Shown here piece after piece: positions 34,542-43,925 of a stretch of 64,000 nt of DNA (position 1 is its first letter; each line of letters opens with the position of its first letter). The notes beneath the pieces were generated by a model, which ran no database searches, was not told the DNA's origin, and worked only from the letters and a program-made list of their open reading frames with translations. The translations under genes were made by a program, and so were the position numbers. The DNA comes from Rickettsiales bacterium UBA2645 (lineage in GTDB: Bacteria; Pseudomonadota; Alphaproteobacteria; Rickettsiales; UBA1997): the NCBI GenBank assembly GCA_002359655.1, contig DENL01000024.1, forward strand, positions 1-64,000, written 5' to 3'.

Positions 34542-37500
34542 TTACGTACAGTCAGTACTAGAAATTACTTGGCTAGGACAGCTATTATCATATAACCAAT
34601 TGGCATTTCCGCTACCAGCTATGCCCTGAGAAGTTCCGCAGCCACAACTTTCTATTGTAGAAAGTTGACCATCTTTACAAGTTACCTGAATAATTCCTGA
34701 AGTTTTATTATCATGATTTTGATATTGGCATGCTTTCTTAGAAGAGCCATGCGACAAGGTGCCAAGAGAAAATTCAATTTTGTTATTACTAGGACATTTG
34801 CCCTTTAATCCATAACAATCATTACGATTATTTTTAGTTGCCAAGCAATAACCATCGCCGCTGTATATTTTAGAAGAATCATTGCAGCTTCTACATGCTA
34901 AACAATCATTACTAACACTCCAAGTACCAACTCCGTTAGAGTTTATACAGGTCATTGTTGGTGAAGCTGAAATTCTATCGGTAACATTTACTCCACAAGT
35001 ACTATCCGATCCACCAGATCCAAAAGCATGACCATAACCACTTTTACAATTCAGTGTTGATGGAGAAGATCCCACATTTACGGTTGTCGTAGGCCCACTG
35101 TAATACGATCCTGAGCCATAATTTGCTCCACTAGTAAGCGAGCAAGTTATTTGGGAGCAAGCTGTTCCGCTGCTAAGAGCGTAGTAGTATTGGTCAATAT
35201 TACTATTGCTTGACATTTTTTGACATTTATAAACTGGCATTGAATTAGAGCCATAATTGGAGCTTGAGCAAGAAGAAACTTTTATAGTTTTGTCTGCTGC
35301 AATAAATGAAGATAATATCGTCGAGGTTGTTGGATTTGCACCCAAGGTAGTACCGATTCTAGAATTATTAACTGTACCAGCATTAGTAGCACATTGAATA
35401 ACTGGATCACTCCACTTATAATTTGTATTACAATATCTGGTGACAATAAATTTACCATTTGTTCGGCCAGATGCAGAGTAGTCAGTAGCAGTTTGAGTAG
35501 CCTTATCATCTGAACCAACAACATTGCCACTAGTGTTATATGCGATGGTTTGAATATCGGTTGTTCCGGCAGAAATTGAATTCCATCTTATAGCTACTTT
35601 TCCATACTGGGAAGTTGAAAATGAGCTCTGACCAATACCTTCTCTGGTGTCTGTATCATATCCTGGGCATTTATTAACACAGCTTGATGAAGTATTAGTC
35701 CATACATTTGCAGTACCTCCTGCAACAGTAACAGACTGGCATGATCTGGTTGGAGCAGACTCAGCTGCTTTTGAAATACTAGGAGTCGGTGATATTGTAT
35801 TGCCACTACTATCTTTTAATGCTGAGTAAGGATATGGGCTATATCCACTAATACACGTTCCAGTTGCTACAACCGATCCTCCAACATTTACGTTAGTAAC
35901 AGCCGTCCAAGTTGCATTTCCATCATTTGAACCCGGATTGGTAATGGCATTACACGATGTTACGCAAGGGTTACGAATCTCACTCCAAGTTCCATCTGAC
36001 AGACAATCTGCTTCTGGCTGAGAACCACCTAAAGCTTGGAAGAAACCAAGTTTAGTATTACAATATCCTTTTCTAGTTGATCCGACTGTAACTTGACTTC
36101 CAGCTTTTCTTGAAGCAGGAGTGGTATGAGTTTCAGCAACTCCATTTTTAAGCACAGGTGCACCGGGATAGTTACCATTAAGGTAAACTTTAACACCAAA
36201 AGTTGCTCCTTTGGAACTTGACCACTTCGCCCAATCTGAATTACTAGATGGGCTGTAAGGAGGATTAATTGCAGGGCAAGTTTTTCTGATACAAGAACCT
36301 GTAACTGAACTCCAAGAACCAAGCTGATTACATTTTCTGGTTGGCAATGTTGACGCTGAGAAGCCTGCGATACAAACTGCTGCTGGTGAATTAGTTTCTG
36401 AAAAATCTGAAGTACTAGTTTTTGTAAATTGTGACCAGACAGCGTAACCATTAGAAGCTCCTTTGCTACCAAGAGTGACGTCATTATAGGTTATACCATA
36501 AGTGTTACCATTGGCAGCACTGGTTTCGTTTGTAGAATCAGAAGTTTCTCCACCGTATAAGTAATTAGGATCGGTATAATTTCCTGACGAATCTGAATCT
36601 ATAGTTTCTCTACCAGTTGTAATAGCTGGGCAGGAATATCGTACACAGGAATTTGCAGAGATTAGAGTTCCGCTCCACTTACCTTTTGTTGTACTAGATG
36701 AATCATCAACACAATTCATCTTAGGAAAAATCAGAGATCCATTAGAGGATGCTGATTTCCAAAATCCATTGCATGTACCAGCAACATTATTCATTCCAAC
36801 AATTGCGGAAGGATATTCACCATGTCCTCCTGTCAAGGAAGTTGCGACTATTGAATTATTCCGATCTCGGTGAGTAGTTTTTACAATTCCTCCATAATCT
36901 GTATAGGCAGTTCCATTTAAAGAAGACGCATTATTACTATCTGCACCATATTTTATGGCTGAGCAGATTTTTGGAGTTGGTATATCAATGCAAAGTCCAG
37001 CTTCATGATAAGTTTGAGTACGAGATATATTGGAATAGCCAGTAAAAGTTGTTGCTGAATCAAAGGTTAAACAATTACAGCCGATGGCAGCATTACCGTT
37101 GCCATTACAAGATGCGGGAGAGTTTGCATCCAACTTACATTTCCCTTTAGAGCCATTGGTTGTTATAGCATTATAAACTTGCTTGAGCTTGGTATCAAAG
37201 CCAGAAGTTATGCATAGTTCATTGAACCAACCGTAAGCATTGGGATCCGAATAATCAGAATTTATTTGATCAATTATGGAAGACTCAGACGAGCTAATAC
37301 CTTTTTTAGCATTACAGTTTATGGCAAGAGATTGGCATTCAGATCTAGCGCCGTTATTATTTGAGTTTAAACCGTTATTCTGAATATCGATTTCATTTTC
37401 CATACATTCTTTCCAGAGTTTGCTGCACTCTTCGCGCTTAGCGCAAACTTTATACTTTTCGAGGTTGTTATCCCCAGAGCCAGAGCAGGTTTGAGAATAA

Positions 37501-40367
37501 GGATCTAAATTTGTTATTGTTAGCACATTAGAGTTACTGCAACTTGTATTGTAGCAATACTTTAAGTTAATACTCGGATCGCCATAAGTCCCTTTTGCGC
37601 TTAAAACGTTTGCGTTGGCGGTGGTTCCAGAAATAGATAAAAATCTGACTCCGGTGCTTTGAGCCGATATAGTTCCTCTATTATCTATTTCTGGAAGCGT
37701 TCTATTAACACAACCTATTTTAATATCACTAAATCCGTTATTGCTGGAGATACGTTGATATAAACAAAGTTTTGGCTGATTGCTATTTGAATCTACTTCT
37801 TTTTTTATCAAGACACCAACTGAATAAGTTAGGCCATTAAGCACAGTAGTGAGAGCGGTTGCATCATAAGCGTAGCTGAGTGGATCTTTGTTGACTTCAT
37901 ATCCACTATAACCAGGACCCATGCTGAGAGTTTTGGTAGTCGTACCAAACTGTACTACGATTTCAGGATATAAAAAGTCAGTTGTACCTAGTGTAGAAGC
38001 CCCGCTATCTTGTGCTGTGGTACCACCTCTTTTATCATTAGCACTGCGTATAAATAATGGGGGAGAAAATAATTTAAGAGAATTATTCGCATTTGCTAAA
38101 TTATAGAGATCTGGTGGAGATGAGTTTAGAGGTACCTTAACACATTCTTGGGCTGCAATAAATTTTCCATTTTTATCGTAAAAGCCACTTACTGAATCTT
38201 TTATGGTATTTCCTTCGGTATAATTAATTTTTAGAATTGTACGCCATCTGTCAGCAAGTGTTTTATCGTCATTACTATTTTTTCCTCCATCGCAATTTCC
38301 AGTAGTTGAGTTATAAGAACCAGAGATGCAAGTTACACCATCGTTTAACTTACGATTTTCATCAAAAAACATATTGTTGTAGGCAACTTGACCTTTTGAA
38401 TCTAAAAAGGCGCAAATTTGATGACCATATTGCACAGCTCTAACTCTAAGAAAATTATCGATTACCGCAGCACAATCTTTGGCGTCATTATTATTCAGAA
38501 ACATATTATTATTGAGAGAACATTTTTTAGAATCGGAATATTTTACAGTAAGATCTTTGCAAACTTCATATCCGCACATCTGACCTTTACATAAGCCAAA
38601 AGCACAGGAAATAGCGCATTCTCTGCTGCCACAAGTTTCTGAATCTGACATTGTTAAATCATCAGTCCTTAGAGCATTTTTAAACCTTAGACAAACATTG
38701 ATTGTTGAAGTTGTATCTCCATCTTCGTCAAATTCTGTATTTACATATCCATTATAGAAGGCAGTTTTACTACTAACTGGCTTAAAAATATTTCCCTTAT
38801 TGCCACATAAATAAATATAACCAGCTCCTCTCCAGCCATTGCGAGCTGTATTACACATTTTTGGAGATCTTGTCCTATCATTTGGACCCCACTGCATGTG
38901 AAAATAGTGCAAACTAACGTTTATAATTGGAATGACGGGAGTAACTCCCCATTTATGATCATCAGAGCTATTATCGCTCTGATTTTTTAAATCATTCTGA
39001 CCATAGCACATACCAGTTATTCTGTAACCTTGGCTAGGATCATCATTTTTGTAAGCTTTATTTAAAGGTTGAGGACGATAAAACCAAGAGTTGGTATCAT
39101 CAGATAATTCTTGGGTACCGCCGTCCGAAGGATTATATGAGGTACACTCCGTAGTAGAAGCATTGGCTGCAATATTGCAATCAACTGTTTTATAGCACTG
39201 ACCTAAATCTTTTAGACATGGTTGACCATCAATACAGGCGGTAGTGGCACATACTGATCCGCCACCAGCAGTATCGCAGCTTGGATCTGGCGTAGTTCCA
39301 TTATTCAAGCATTGATGAGGAGTATAAATTATTGGTTTACAGACGACTGGGTTGCAAATTGAGGTATCTGATAAAGATAGCCCAAGATTGATATAAGTAG
39401 AATAAAGATCTGGATAGGATTTTGTAGTACCATCACTAAACGCTAAAGAAGTAACATTATTAGAAATGTTAAGAGTATCATCAACTCCGACAACATCTCT
39501 GCCACAAGAAGTTGTGGCTGGTTTACAATTATGAATTTGACACATCGTATTATCTGAACGGTATCTTACATAAGGAAGTTGAGCCGCTGTGAAACTATAA
39601 CATTTAATAGAATCACCTTCGCAATATTTAGCAAAGTAAGGGTCACTATCATTTTGCATTCTTGATTCATCAAGCTCATCAGGCACTAGAGTGTTGCAAG
39701 GGGCATTAGTACAATTTGTAGCTGTCGGTAAAACACTGCTATCCAGCTGATGACATTTTCTATAAATACAATTACCAACTGATCCGGCAGCAGCATTTCT
39801 GGGATTTGGAGTCATTGAATCTGGCATTTTATCGCAGAATCTAACACAAGTAATATTATGACCAGTAGTACCGTCTAGTATGTCGGTGGTTTGATTACAT
39901 TCGTTAACGCAGTTTTTTTGTGCAGATGCACTATTACCTAGTTGGTTACATAAAGGCATGTCGATTAGGTCAGCACAGTTTGCTCTAGGACTCGGAGTTA
40001 AACCACTATCTTTAACTGAAACGGAAGATGATGTTTGGCTGCAAAGAGGAAGATCTAGGTAATAACAATTGACACCAGCTTTTGGATCTGAAGATCCATT
40101 TGTTGAAGTTGCTGCCGTCAGTGCGGAACAGCTTGGTAAACAATTAACTCCAGGATTTGGAGAAGTAGTAACTGAGCAAGAAGGATAAACGCAATTAACT
40201 CCGGGATTTTTTGTTCCACTATAAGTCTTACAGGATGAGAGAGTGCCCAAAGAATCTTTTGATTGAAGAAAAAATAAGCTTCCTAAAATTAGAGCAGCAA
40301 AAATGGTTAAGCATAAAGATGCCTTTGAAGCTAGTTTTTTACTAAGTTTAGGAATTTTGTAAGTCAT
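34542..40367 (-). CDS. giant cysteine-rich secreted or surface protein with sushi-like modules
   Basis: About 1,941 residues from the ATG at 40367; an upstream ATG at 40421 would overlap murD more. A basic N-terminus and one hydrophobic segment (LCLTIFAALILGSLFFL) form a signal peptide or anchor. The next roughly 230 residues hold about eight short repeats ending in PGVNC, ANC or similar, each with paired cysteines. A middle part carries scattered cysteines. The C-terminal 700 residues hold five or six modules of the form tGxCxxGY..PTRxC...GxW....C, resembling sushi/CCP domains. The abundance of cysteines points to disulfide bonding outside the cytoplasm, in adhesion or host contact (inference). 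It is cotranscribed between murD and purE. Confidence 0.85.
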   Translation of the reverse strand: MTYKIPKLSKKLASKASLCLTIFAALILGSLFFLQSKDSLGTLSSCKTYSGTKNPGVNCVYPSCSVTTSPNPGVNCLPSCSALTAATSTNGSSDPKAGVNCYYLDLPLCSQTSSSVSVKDSGLTPSPRANCADLIDMPLCNQLGNSASAQKNCVNECNQTTDILDGTTGHNITCVRFCDKMPDSMTPNPRNAAAGSVGNCIYRKCHQLDSSVLPTATNCTNAPCNTLVPDELDESRMQNDSDPYFAKYCEGDSIKCYSFTAAQLPYVRYRSDNTMCQIHNCKPATTSCGRDVVGVDDTLNISNNVTSLAFSDGTTKSYPDLYSTYINLGLSLSDTSICNPVVCKPIIYTPHQCLNNGTTPDPSCDTAGGGSVCATTACIDGQPCLKDLGQCYKTVDCNIAANASTTECTSYNPSDGGTQELSDDTNSWFYRPQPLNKAYKNDDPSQGYRITGMCYGQNDLKNQSDNSSDDHKWGVTPVIPIINVSLHYFHMQWGPNDRTRSPKMCNTARNGWRGAGYIYLCGNKGNIFKPVSSKTAFYNGYVNTEFDEDGDTTSTINVCLRFKNALRTDDLTMSDSETCGSRECAISCAFGLCKGQMCGYEVCKDLTVKYSDSKKCSLNNNMFLNNNDAKDCAAVIDNFLRVRAVQYGHQICAFLDSKGQVAYNNMFFDENRKLNDGVTCISGSYNSTTGNCDGGKNSNDDKTLADRWRTILKINYTEGNTIKDSVSGFYDKNGKFIAAQECVKVPLNSSPPDLYNLANANNSLKLFSPPLFIRSANDKRGGTTAQDSGASTLGTTDFLYPEIVVQFGTTTKTLSMGPGYSGYEVNKDPLSYAYDATALTTVLNGLTYSVGVLIKKEVDSNSNQPKLCLYQRISSNNGFSDIKIGCVNRTLPEIDNRGTISAQSTGVRFLSISGTTANANVLSAKGTYGDPSINLKYCYNTSCSNSNVLTITNLDPYSQTCSGSGDNNLEKYKVCAKREECSKLWKECMENEIDIQNNGLNSNNNGARSECQSLAINCNAKKGISSSESSIIDQINSDYSDPNAYGWFNELCITSGFDTKLKQVYNAITTNGSKGKCKLDANSPASCNGNGNAAIGCNCLTFDSATTFTGYSNISRTQTYHEAGLCIDIPTPKICSAIKYGADSNNASSLNGTAYTDYGGIVKTTHRDRNNSIVATSLTGGHGEYPSAIVGMNNVAGTCNGFWKSASSNGSLIFPKMNCVDDSSSTTKGKWSGTLISANSCVRYSCPAITTGRETIDSDSSGNYTDPNYLYGGETSDSTNETSAANGNTYGITYNDVTLGSKGASNGYAVWSQFTKTSTSDFSETNSPAAVCIAGFSASTLPTRKCNQLGSWSSVTGSCIRKTCPAINPPYSPSSNSDWAKWSSSKGATFGVKVYLNGNYPGAPVLKNGVAETHTTPASRKAGSQVTVGSTRKGYCNTKLGFFQALGGSQPEADCLSDGTWSEIRNPCVTSCNAITNPGSNDGNATWTAVTNVNVGGSVVATGTCISGYSPYPYSALKDSSGNTISPTPSISKAAESAPTRSCQSVTVAGGTANVWTNTSSSCVNKCPGYDTDTREGIGQSSFSTSQYGKVAIRWNSISAGTTDIQTIAYNTSGNVVGSDDKATQTATDYSASGRTNGKFIVTRYCNTNYKWSDPVIQCATNAGTVNNSRIGTTLGANPTTSTILSSFIAADKTIKVSSCSSSNYGSNSMPVYKCQKMSSNSNIDQYYYALSSGTACSQITCSLTSGANYGSGSYYSGPTTTVNVGSSPSTLNCKSGYGHAFGSGGSDSTCGVNVTDRISASPTMTCINSNGVGTWSVSNDCLACRSCNDSSKIYSGDGYCLATKNNRNDCYGLKGKCPSNNKIEFSLGTLSHGSSKKACQYQNHDNKTSGIIQVTCKDGQLSTIESCGCGTSQGIAGSGNANWLYDNSCPSQVISSTDCT

Positions 40368-41727
40368 CAAAAGTTTTGCAGAAAAAGTCGCCTCTTTCTT
40401 CGAAGTTTTTCCATTGATCAAATGAAGCGCAAGCGGGTGAAAGTAAAATGTTCTTTTCTTTTTCGCTATGCTTTTTTGCCTCTAAAAATGATTGTGTTAT
40501 GGCGTTTTTTAAATCACCGCATTTTACAAAACTAACAGAATTTTTTTCTAAAACTGTCGCAAATTCCTCGCTTGCTTCGCCGACTAGAAAAGCTTTAACA
40601 ATTTTTTTGAAGTATGGTTGTAAGCTTGCAATTCCGCCTTCTTTAGCTTTACCACCTAAAATCCAAAAAATATTATTGTAAGCTTTAAGAGCATTTTCAG
40701 TTGATTCAGCGTTAGTAGCTTTGCTGTCGTTGATGAATTTTACTCCACTAATTTCACCAAGTAATTGCATACGATGACGCAGGCCTTTGAATTTTTTGAT
40801 TGCTGAAATTATTTCGTCTTCTGATTTTATAATAGAACTATGACTAAGTTGACAGTAAGTAATCGCAAAAGCAAAAGCCATATTTTGATCATTATGCTTA
40901 CCAGTTAAAAAATCTGATTTTAATTCTAGCTGCGAATTAGCGCCGTTAATTTTATTTACCAATTTTCTATCAAAAAGTGCGACACCATTTTCATAGATTT
41001 TTTTAGTTGAAATTGGAATCAACTGAGCACGAAAGTTTTTATCATTTTTGAGTTCTTCAAAAACTTGGTGCGAATTTTCATTATCGACATCGATCAGTGC
41101 AAAATCTTGATCTGTTTGGTTTTGAAAGATTCTTTTTTTGGCAGCAATGTAAGCTTTCATTGAGCCATGACGATCGATATGATCAGGAGTGATATTTAGA
41201 AGAGCGGCAACTCCAAAATGAGTTTTACTTAATAGATCAAGTTGAAAAGAAGAGGTTTCAAAAACATAAGAAAAATTTTTTTGATTTTGTGGTAAGTCAA
41301 AGCATGGTACGCCGATATTTCCGCCAATTTCAGAAGCAATACCAAGCTCTTTAAAAATAAATCCAGTAAGCGCTGTAGTTGTGGATTTTCCGTTAGTTCC
41401 AGTGATGCCGATAAAATTATTTTCATGATTTCGGCGATAAAAAATTTCGATATCACAAGCCAGATCAGCGCCAGTATTTTTACAAATTTCTAAAATTTTG
41501 TGAGGTTTTGGAAAGTAAAGAGGAATTCCGGGAGAGAAGCTGATTGTGGTTTCAGAATCGTATTTTATTTCATCAGCTTTTTGAAATTTTATTTCGCTGA
41601 ATTTTTTCTGATTATCTGCAATAACCTTTTCATTGTCGTCGGTTGCAATTAGGCTTTCGCCTTTATGCGTCAAAAATTTTGCAGTTGCAATTCCAGAGAT
41701 TCCAAGACCATAAATAATATATTTCAT
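40348..41727 (-). CDS. murD: UDP-N-acetylmuramoylalanine-D-glutamate ligase
   Basis: Adds D-glutamate to UDP-MurNAc-L-Ala in cytosolic peptidoglycan synthesis. The 459-residue length is typical. The ATP-binding GITGTNGKSTTTAL, the FETSSFQLD and LNITPDHIDRHGSM stretches, and FINDSKATNAEST are Mur-ligase signatures of MurD. It begins immediately after rpe without any gap, and its end overlaps the likely start of the giant cysteine-rich gene by 20 bases. No other mur genes neighbour it. Its presence means the cell makes peptidoglycan. Confidence 0.96.
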   Translation of the reverse strand: MKYIIYGLGISGIATAKFLTHKGESLIATDDNEKVIADNQKKFSEIKFQKADEIKYDSETTISFSPGIPLYFPKPHKILEICKNTGADLACDIEIFYRRNHENNFIGITGTNGKSTTTALTGFIFKELGIASEIGGNIGVPCFDLPQNQKNFSYVFETSSFQLDLLSKTHFGVAALLNITPDHIDRHGSMKAYIAAKKRIFQNQTDQDFALIDVDNENSHQVFEELKNDKNFRAQLIPISTKKIYENGVALFDRKLVNKINGANSQLELKSDFLTGKHNDQNMAFAFAITYCQLSHSSIIKSEDEIISAIKKFKGLRHRMQLLGEISGVKFINDSKATNAESTENALKAYNNIFWILGGKAKEGGIASLQPYFKKIVKAFLVGEASEEFATVLEKNSVSFVKCGDLKNAITQSFLEAKKHSEKEKNILLSPACASFDQWKNFEERGDFFCKTFDDLQNS

Positions 41728-42372
41728 TTAAGTGCGCAGTTTTGAAATTGCTTGAGAGTAATTCTTTGAAGTAAAGATATATGAACCAGAAACCAAAACG
41801 TCAGCACCAGCTGAAACAACGAGTTTAGAGGTTTCTTGGTTTATTCCGCCATCAACTTCTAAATCAATTTTTTTACCTACTTTATCAATTTTTTTTCTGA
41901 TGTTTTCAATTTTTCTTAATTGCGAATCTAAAAATTTTTGACCGCCAAATCCGGGGTTGACAGTCATCACTAGAATTAGGTCGAGTTTTTCTAAAATGTA
42001 ATCCAGAGAATCTTCGTGAGTTGAAGGAACAAGAGAAACACCAGCTTTTTTATTAAAAGATTTAATTAACGAAATGCTGCGATCTAAATGAATTGAGGCT
42101 TCTTGATGAATTGTAATTATGTCAGATCCAGCTTCGGCAAATGCTTTGATATGATTATCTGGATTATTGATCATCAAATGCACATCGAAAATCAATTTTG
42201 AAGTAGGGCGCAGAGATTTTATAACTTCGTTACCAATTGTGATATTTGGCACAAAACTTCCGTCCATGACATCAATGTGAATATAATCTGCGCCAGCTGT
42301 TTCGATGTTTTTTATTTCTTCTCCAAGACGAGAAAAGTCAGCCGAAAGAATGGATGGAGAAATTTTGATCAT
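41728..42372 (-). CDS. rpe: ribulose-phosphate 3-epimerase
   Basis: Interconverts ribulose-5-phosphate and xylulose-5-phosphate in the pentose phosphate pathway; a TIM barrel of 214 residues. PSILSADFSRLGEEI, IHIDVMDGSFVPNITIG and VMTVNPGFGGQKF are diagnostic, with metal-binding histidines and aspartates in HIDVMD. It starts 9 bases after the DUF2155 gene and its stop touches the murD start, so it is in the middle of a tight minus-strand operon. Confidence 0.97.
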   Translation of the reverse strand: MIKISPSILSADFSRLGEEIKNIETAGADYIHIDVMDGSFVPNITIGNEVIKSLRPTSKLIFDVHLMINNPDNHIKAFAEAGSDIITIHQEASIHLDRSISLIKSFNKKAGVSLVPSTHEDSLDYILEKLDLILVMTVNPGFGGQKFLDSQLRKIENIRKKIDKVGKKIDLEVDGGINQETSKLVVSAGADVLVSGSYIFTSKNYSQAISKLRT

Positions 42373-42381
42373 ATGGCGATA

Positions 42382-42888
42382 TTATTTGTTTTTACATGCA
42401 ACCAAAGTTACATCATAAATTGGGTGCTCAAGAGCAGAAATTGAAGGGCTAGAAGAAAACATCCAGCCATAAAAAATACGAGATTTATTTTGATTTTCTT
42501 GATCGTGATTTTTGCTATTCTCATCAAAAATTTCTAACAAAACTTTGCTTTCGGGTTTCTGCTCTAAAGATGATTGCCAGCATTTGTGAACTGTAACTGT
42601 AAGTTTACCAAGTTTGATTGTGTTGCCAACTTTTACTTCAATCAAAGAAGTTTTGGCGGTTATTTTGTTTAAGGCTTGTATTACTGCAATTGAACTAAAT
42701 CTGGAAGGATCAACTTTATCAATTGTCAGCTGATGTTCTTGATCAGAGTTTTTTATTGATGAATCAGAATCGGAAGCAAGCTGAGTATTAAATTTTTCTT
42801 CACTATTTTGTGCCAAAGCATTTTGCAAAGCAGCCGATAAAAAAATGAAAGATAAAAAAATCTTTAAGTGAACTTTATTTTTTTGCAT
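42382..42888 (-). CDS. DUF2155 periplasmic protein
   Basis: A 168-residue exported protein from the ATG of MQKNKVHLKIFL, with a signal peptide ending near ALAQN. The C-terminal domain ALNKITAKTSLIEVKVG, LTVTVHKCWQ, IFYGWMFSSSPSISALEHPIYDV is the DUF2155 core found across Alphaproteobacteria, often beside mlaD and an NDUFA12-like gene, as here. The function is not established; the two conserved cysteines may form a disulfide. The frame is open to an earlier ATG at 42939, but that would overlap mlaD by 65 bases and lack a leading signal peptide. Confidence 0.86.
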   Translation of the reverse strand: MQKNKVHLKIFLSFIFLSAALQNALAQNSEEKFNTQLASDSDSSIKNSDQEHQLTIDKVDPSRFSSIAVIQALNKITAKTSLIEVKVGNTIKLGKLTVTVHKCWQSSLEQKPESKVLLEIFDENSKNHDQENQNKSRIFYGWMFSSSPSISALEHPIYDVTLVACKNK

Positions 42889-43345
42889 CTTTTTTATCTG
42901 AATTAGCGCTAAAAATAAATTTACCCAAAAGGTCTTCAAAGTTTACCGAAGATTGCGTGAATTTTATTTCATCGCCTTCTTTTAATATTTCTTCGTCGGC
43001 TCCTAGTTCAATCGATAAATATTTTGAACCCAAAAGACCTTCGGAAGAGACCTTTGCTGAAGAGTCAGAAGATAATTTTACAGCTCTATCAATTTTAATT
43101 TTAAGAGTTGCGCGATAGCTTTCTGGATTAAGGAATTGCTCTTCAACGCTGCCAACTTTTACGCCAGAAATTTTAACATCGCTACCAATTGCAATGCCAT
43201 CAACGTTTTCAAATTGTGCAATTAAATGGTAACCAGAGCTAGTACTGACTTTTGAGTTTTTAAAAGAATTAAAGAAGAAAAAAATAGCAGTTAGAAGAAC
43301 AAAAGTTCCAACGATGATTTCAAAATAATTATTATGTTTATTCAT
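42875..43345 (-). CDS. mlaD: MlaD-family outer-membrane lipid transport protein
   Basis: A single-MCE-domain protein of 156 residues from the ATG of MNKHNNYFEIIVG; one N-terminal membrane helix (FEIIVGTFVLLTAIFFFF) anchors the periplasmic MCE domain (YHLIAQFENVDGIAIGSDVKISGVKVG). MlaD hexamers shuttle phospholipids between inner-membrane MlaFE and periplasmic MlaC. The open frame reaches an ATG at 43390, but that lies inside the NDUFA12-like gene, whereas 43345 follows its stop. The order NDUFA12-like, mlaD, DUF2155 is a recurring alphaproteobacterial arrangement; mlaE and mlaF are not here. Confidence 0.9.
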   Translation of the reverse strand: MNKHNNYFEIIVGTFVLLTAIFFFFNSFKNSKVSTSSGYHLIAQFENVDGIAIGSDVKISGVKVGSVEEQFLNPESYRATLKIKIDRAVKLSSDSSAKVSSEGLLGSKYLSIELGADEEILKEGDEIKFTQSSVNFEDLLGKFIFSANSDKKDAKK

Positions 43346-43361
43346 GTTTTGTCTAATTTGA

Positions 43362-43706
43362 TTACTTATTGTTTGGATCCCAAGCTTCATAGTCTGAACT
43401 TACTTTCTCTCTAATTCCACCAGTTGCTAAGTCTCCTTTTGGTGCGTAAGAATTTTTAGTTCCAGTCAAATTTGGTAAGTGTATTTTTTGCCAAGAATAG
43501 TGACTAATTTTTTTATTTACTGGCAATTGATCTATAGTGTAGTGAATCCAACCATGCCACTCAGCAGGAATTTTTGAAGCCTCAGCCATGCCTTTATAAA
43601 CTATAAATCTTTTGTTATTTTTATTTTGAAAATACTCGTTGCCAAAATCATCAACACCTACTTTATCGCAGAATAATTTGATTTTGAGTTGTGATAAAAA
43701 TTGCAT
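43362..43706 (-). CDS. NDUFA12-like NADH:ubiquinone oxidoreductase subunit
   Basis: A 114-residue member of the NDUFA12/B17.2 family, an accessory subunit of complex I shared by mitochondria and Alphaproteobacteria. The tell-tale parts are VGVDDFGNEYFQNK, RFIVYKG, IPAEWHGWIHYTID and the C-terminal LATGGIREKVSSDYEAWDP. It is the first gene of the minus-strand run through mlaD, rpe and murD; about 220 non-coding bases separate it from the divergent lytic transglycosylase gene. Confidence 0.9.
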   Translation of the reverse strand: MQFLSQLKIKLFCDKVGVDDFGNEYFQNKNNKRFIVYKGMAEASKIPAEWHGWIHYTIDQLPVNKKISHYSWQKIHLPNLTGTKNSYAPKGDLATGGIREKVSSDYEAWDPNNK

Positions 43707-43925
43707 TTTACAAATGTCTGATTTTTTAAAGAGAGGGAGTTTGCATTGTTGCTCGAAACTATGAGATGATTTTAAAAATGAAAAGTAAAATTTAGTACAG
43801 CTAAAAAGATCAGATTATTTTTATAGATTTGGTTTGTTTTTTTAAAAAAAACCTTAAGTAGTGAGCGCTCTCTCCTCGGAAGAAATTCTTCTCCAAAAAC
43901 CAACTTCTAAAAAATTTTCAAACAA

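Noticed and set aside
34542..40367. Giant cysteine-rich protein as a conjugative TraN
   Set aside because: TraN is also cysteine-rich, but it is much shorter, and no F-type tra genes surround this gene.
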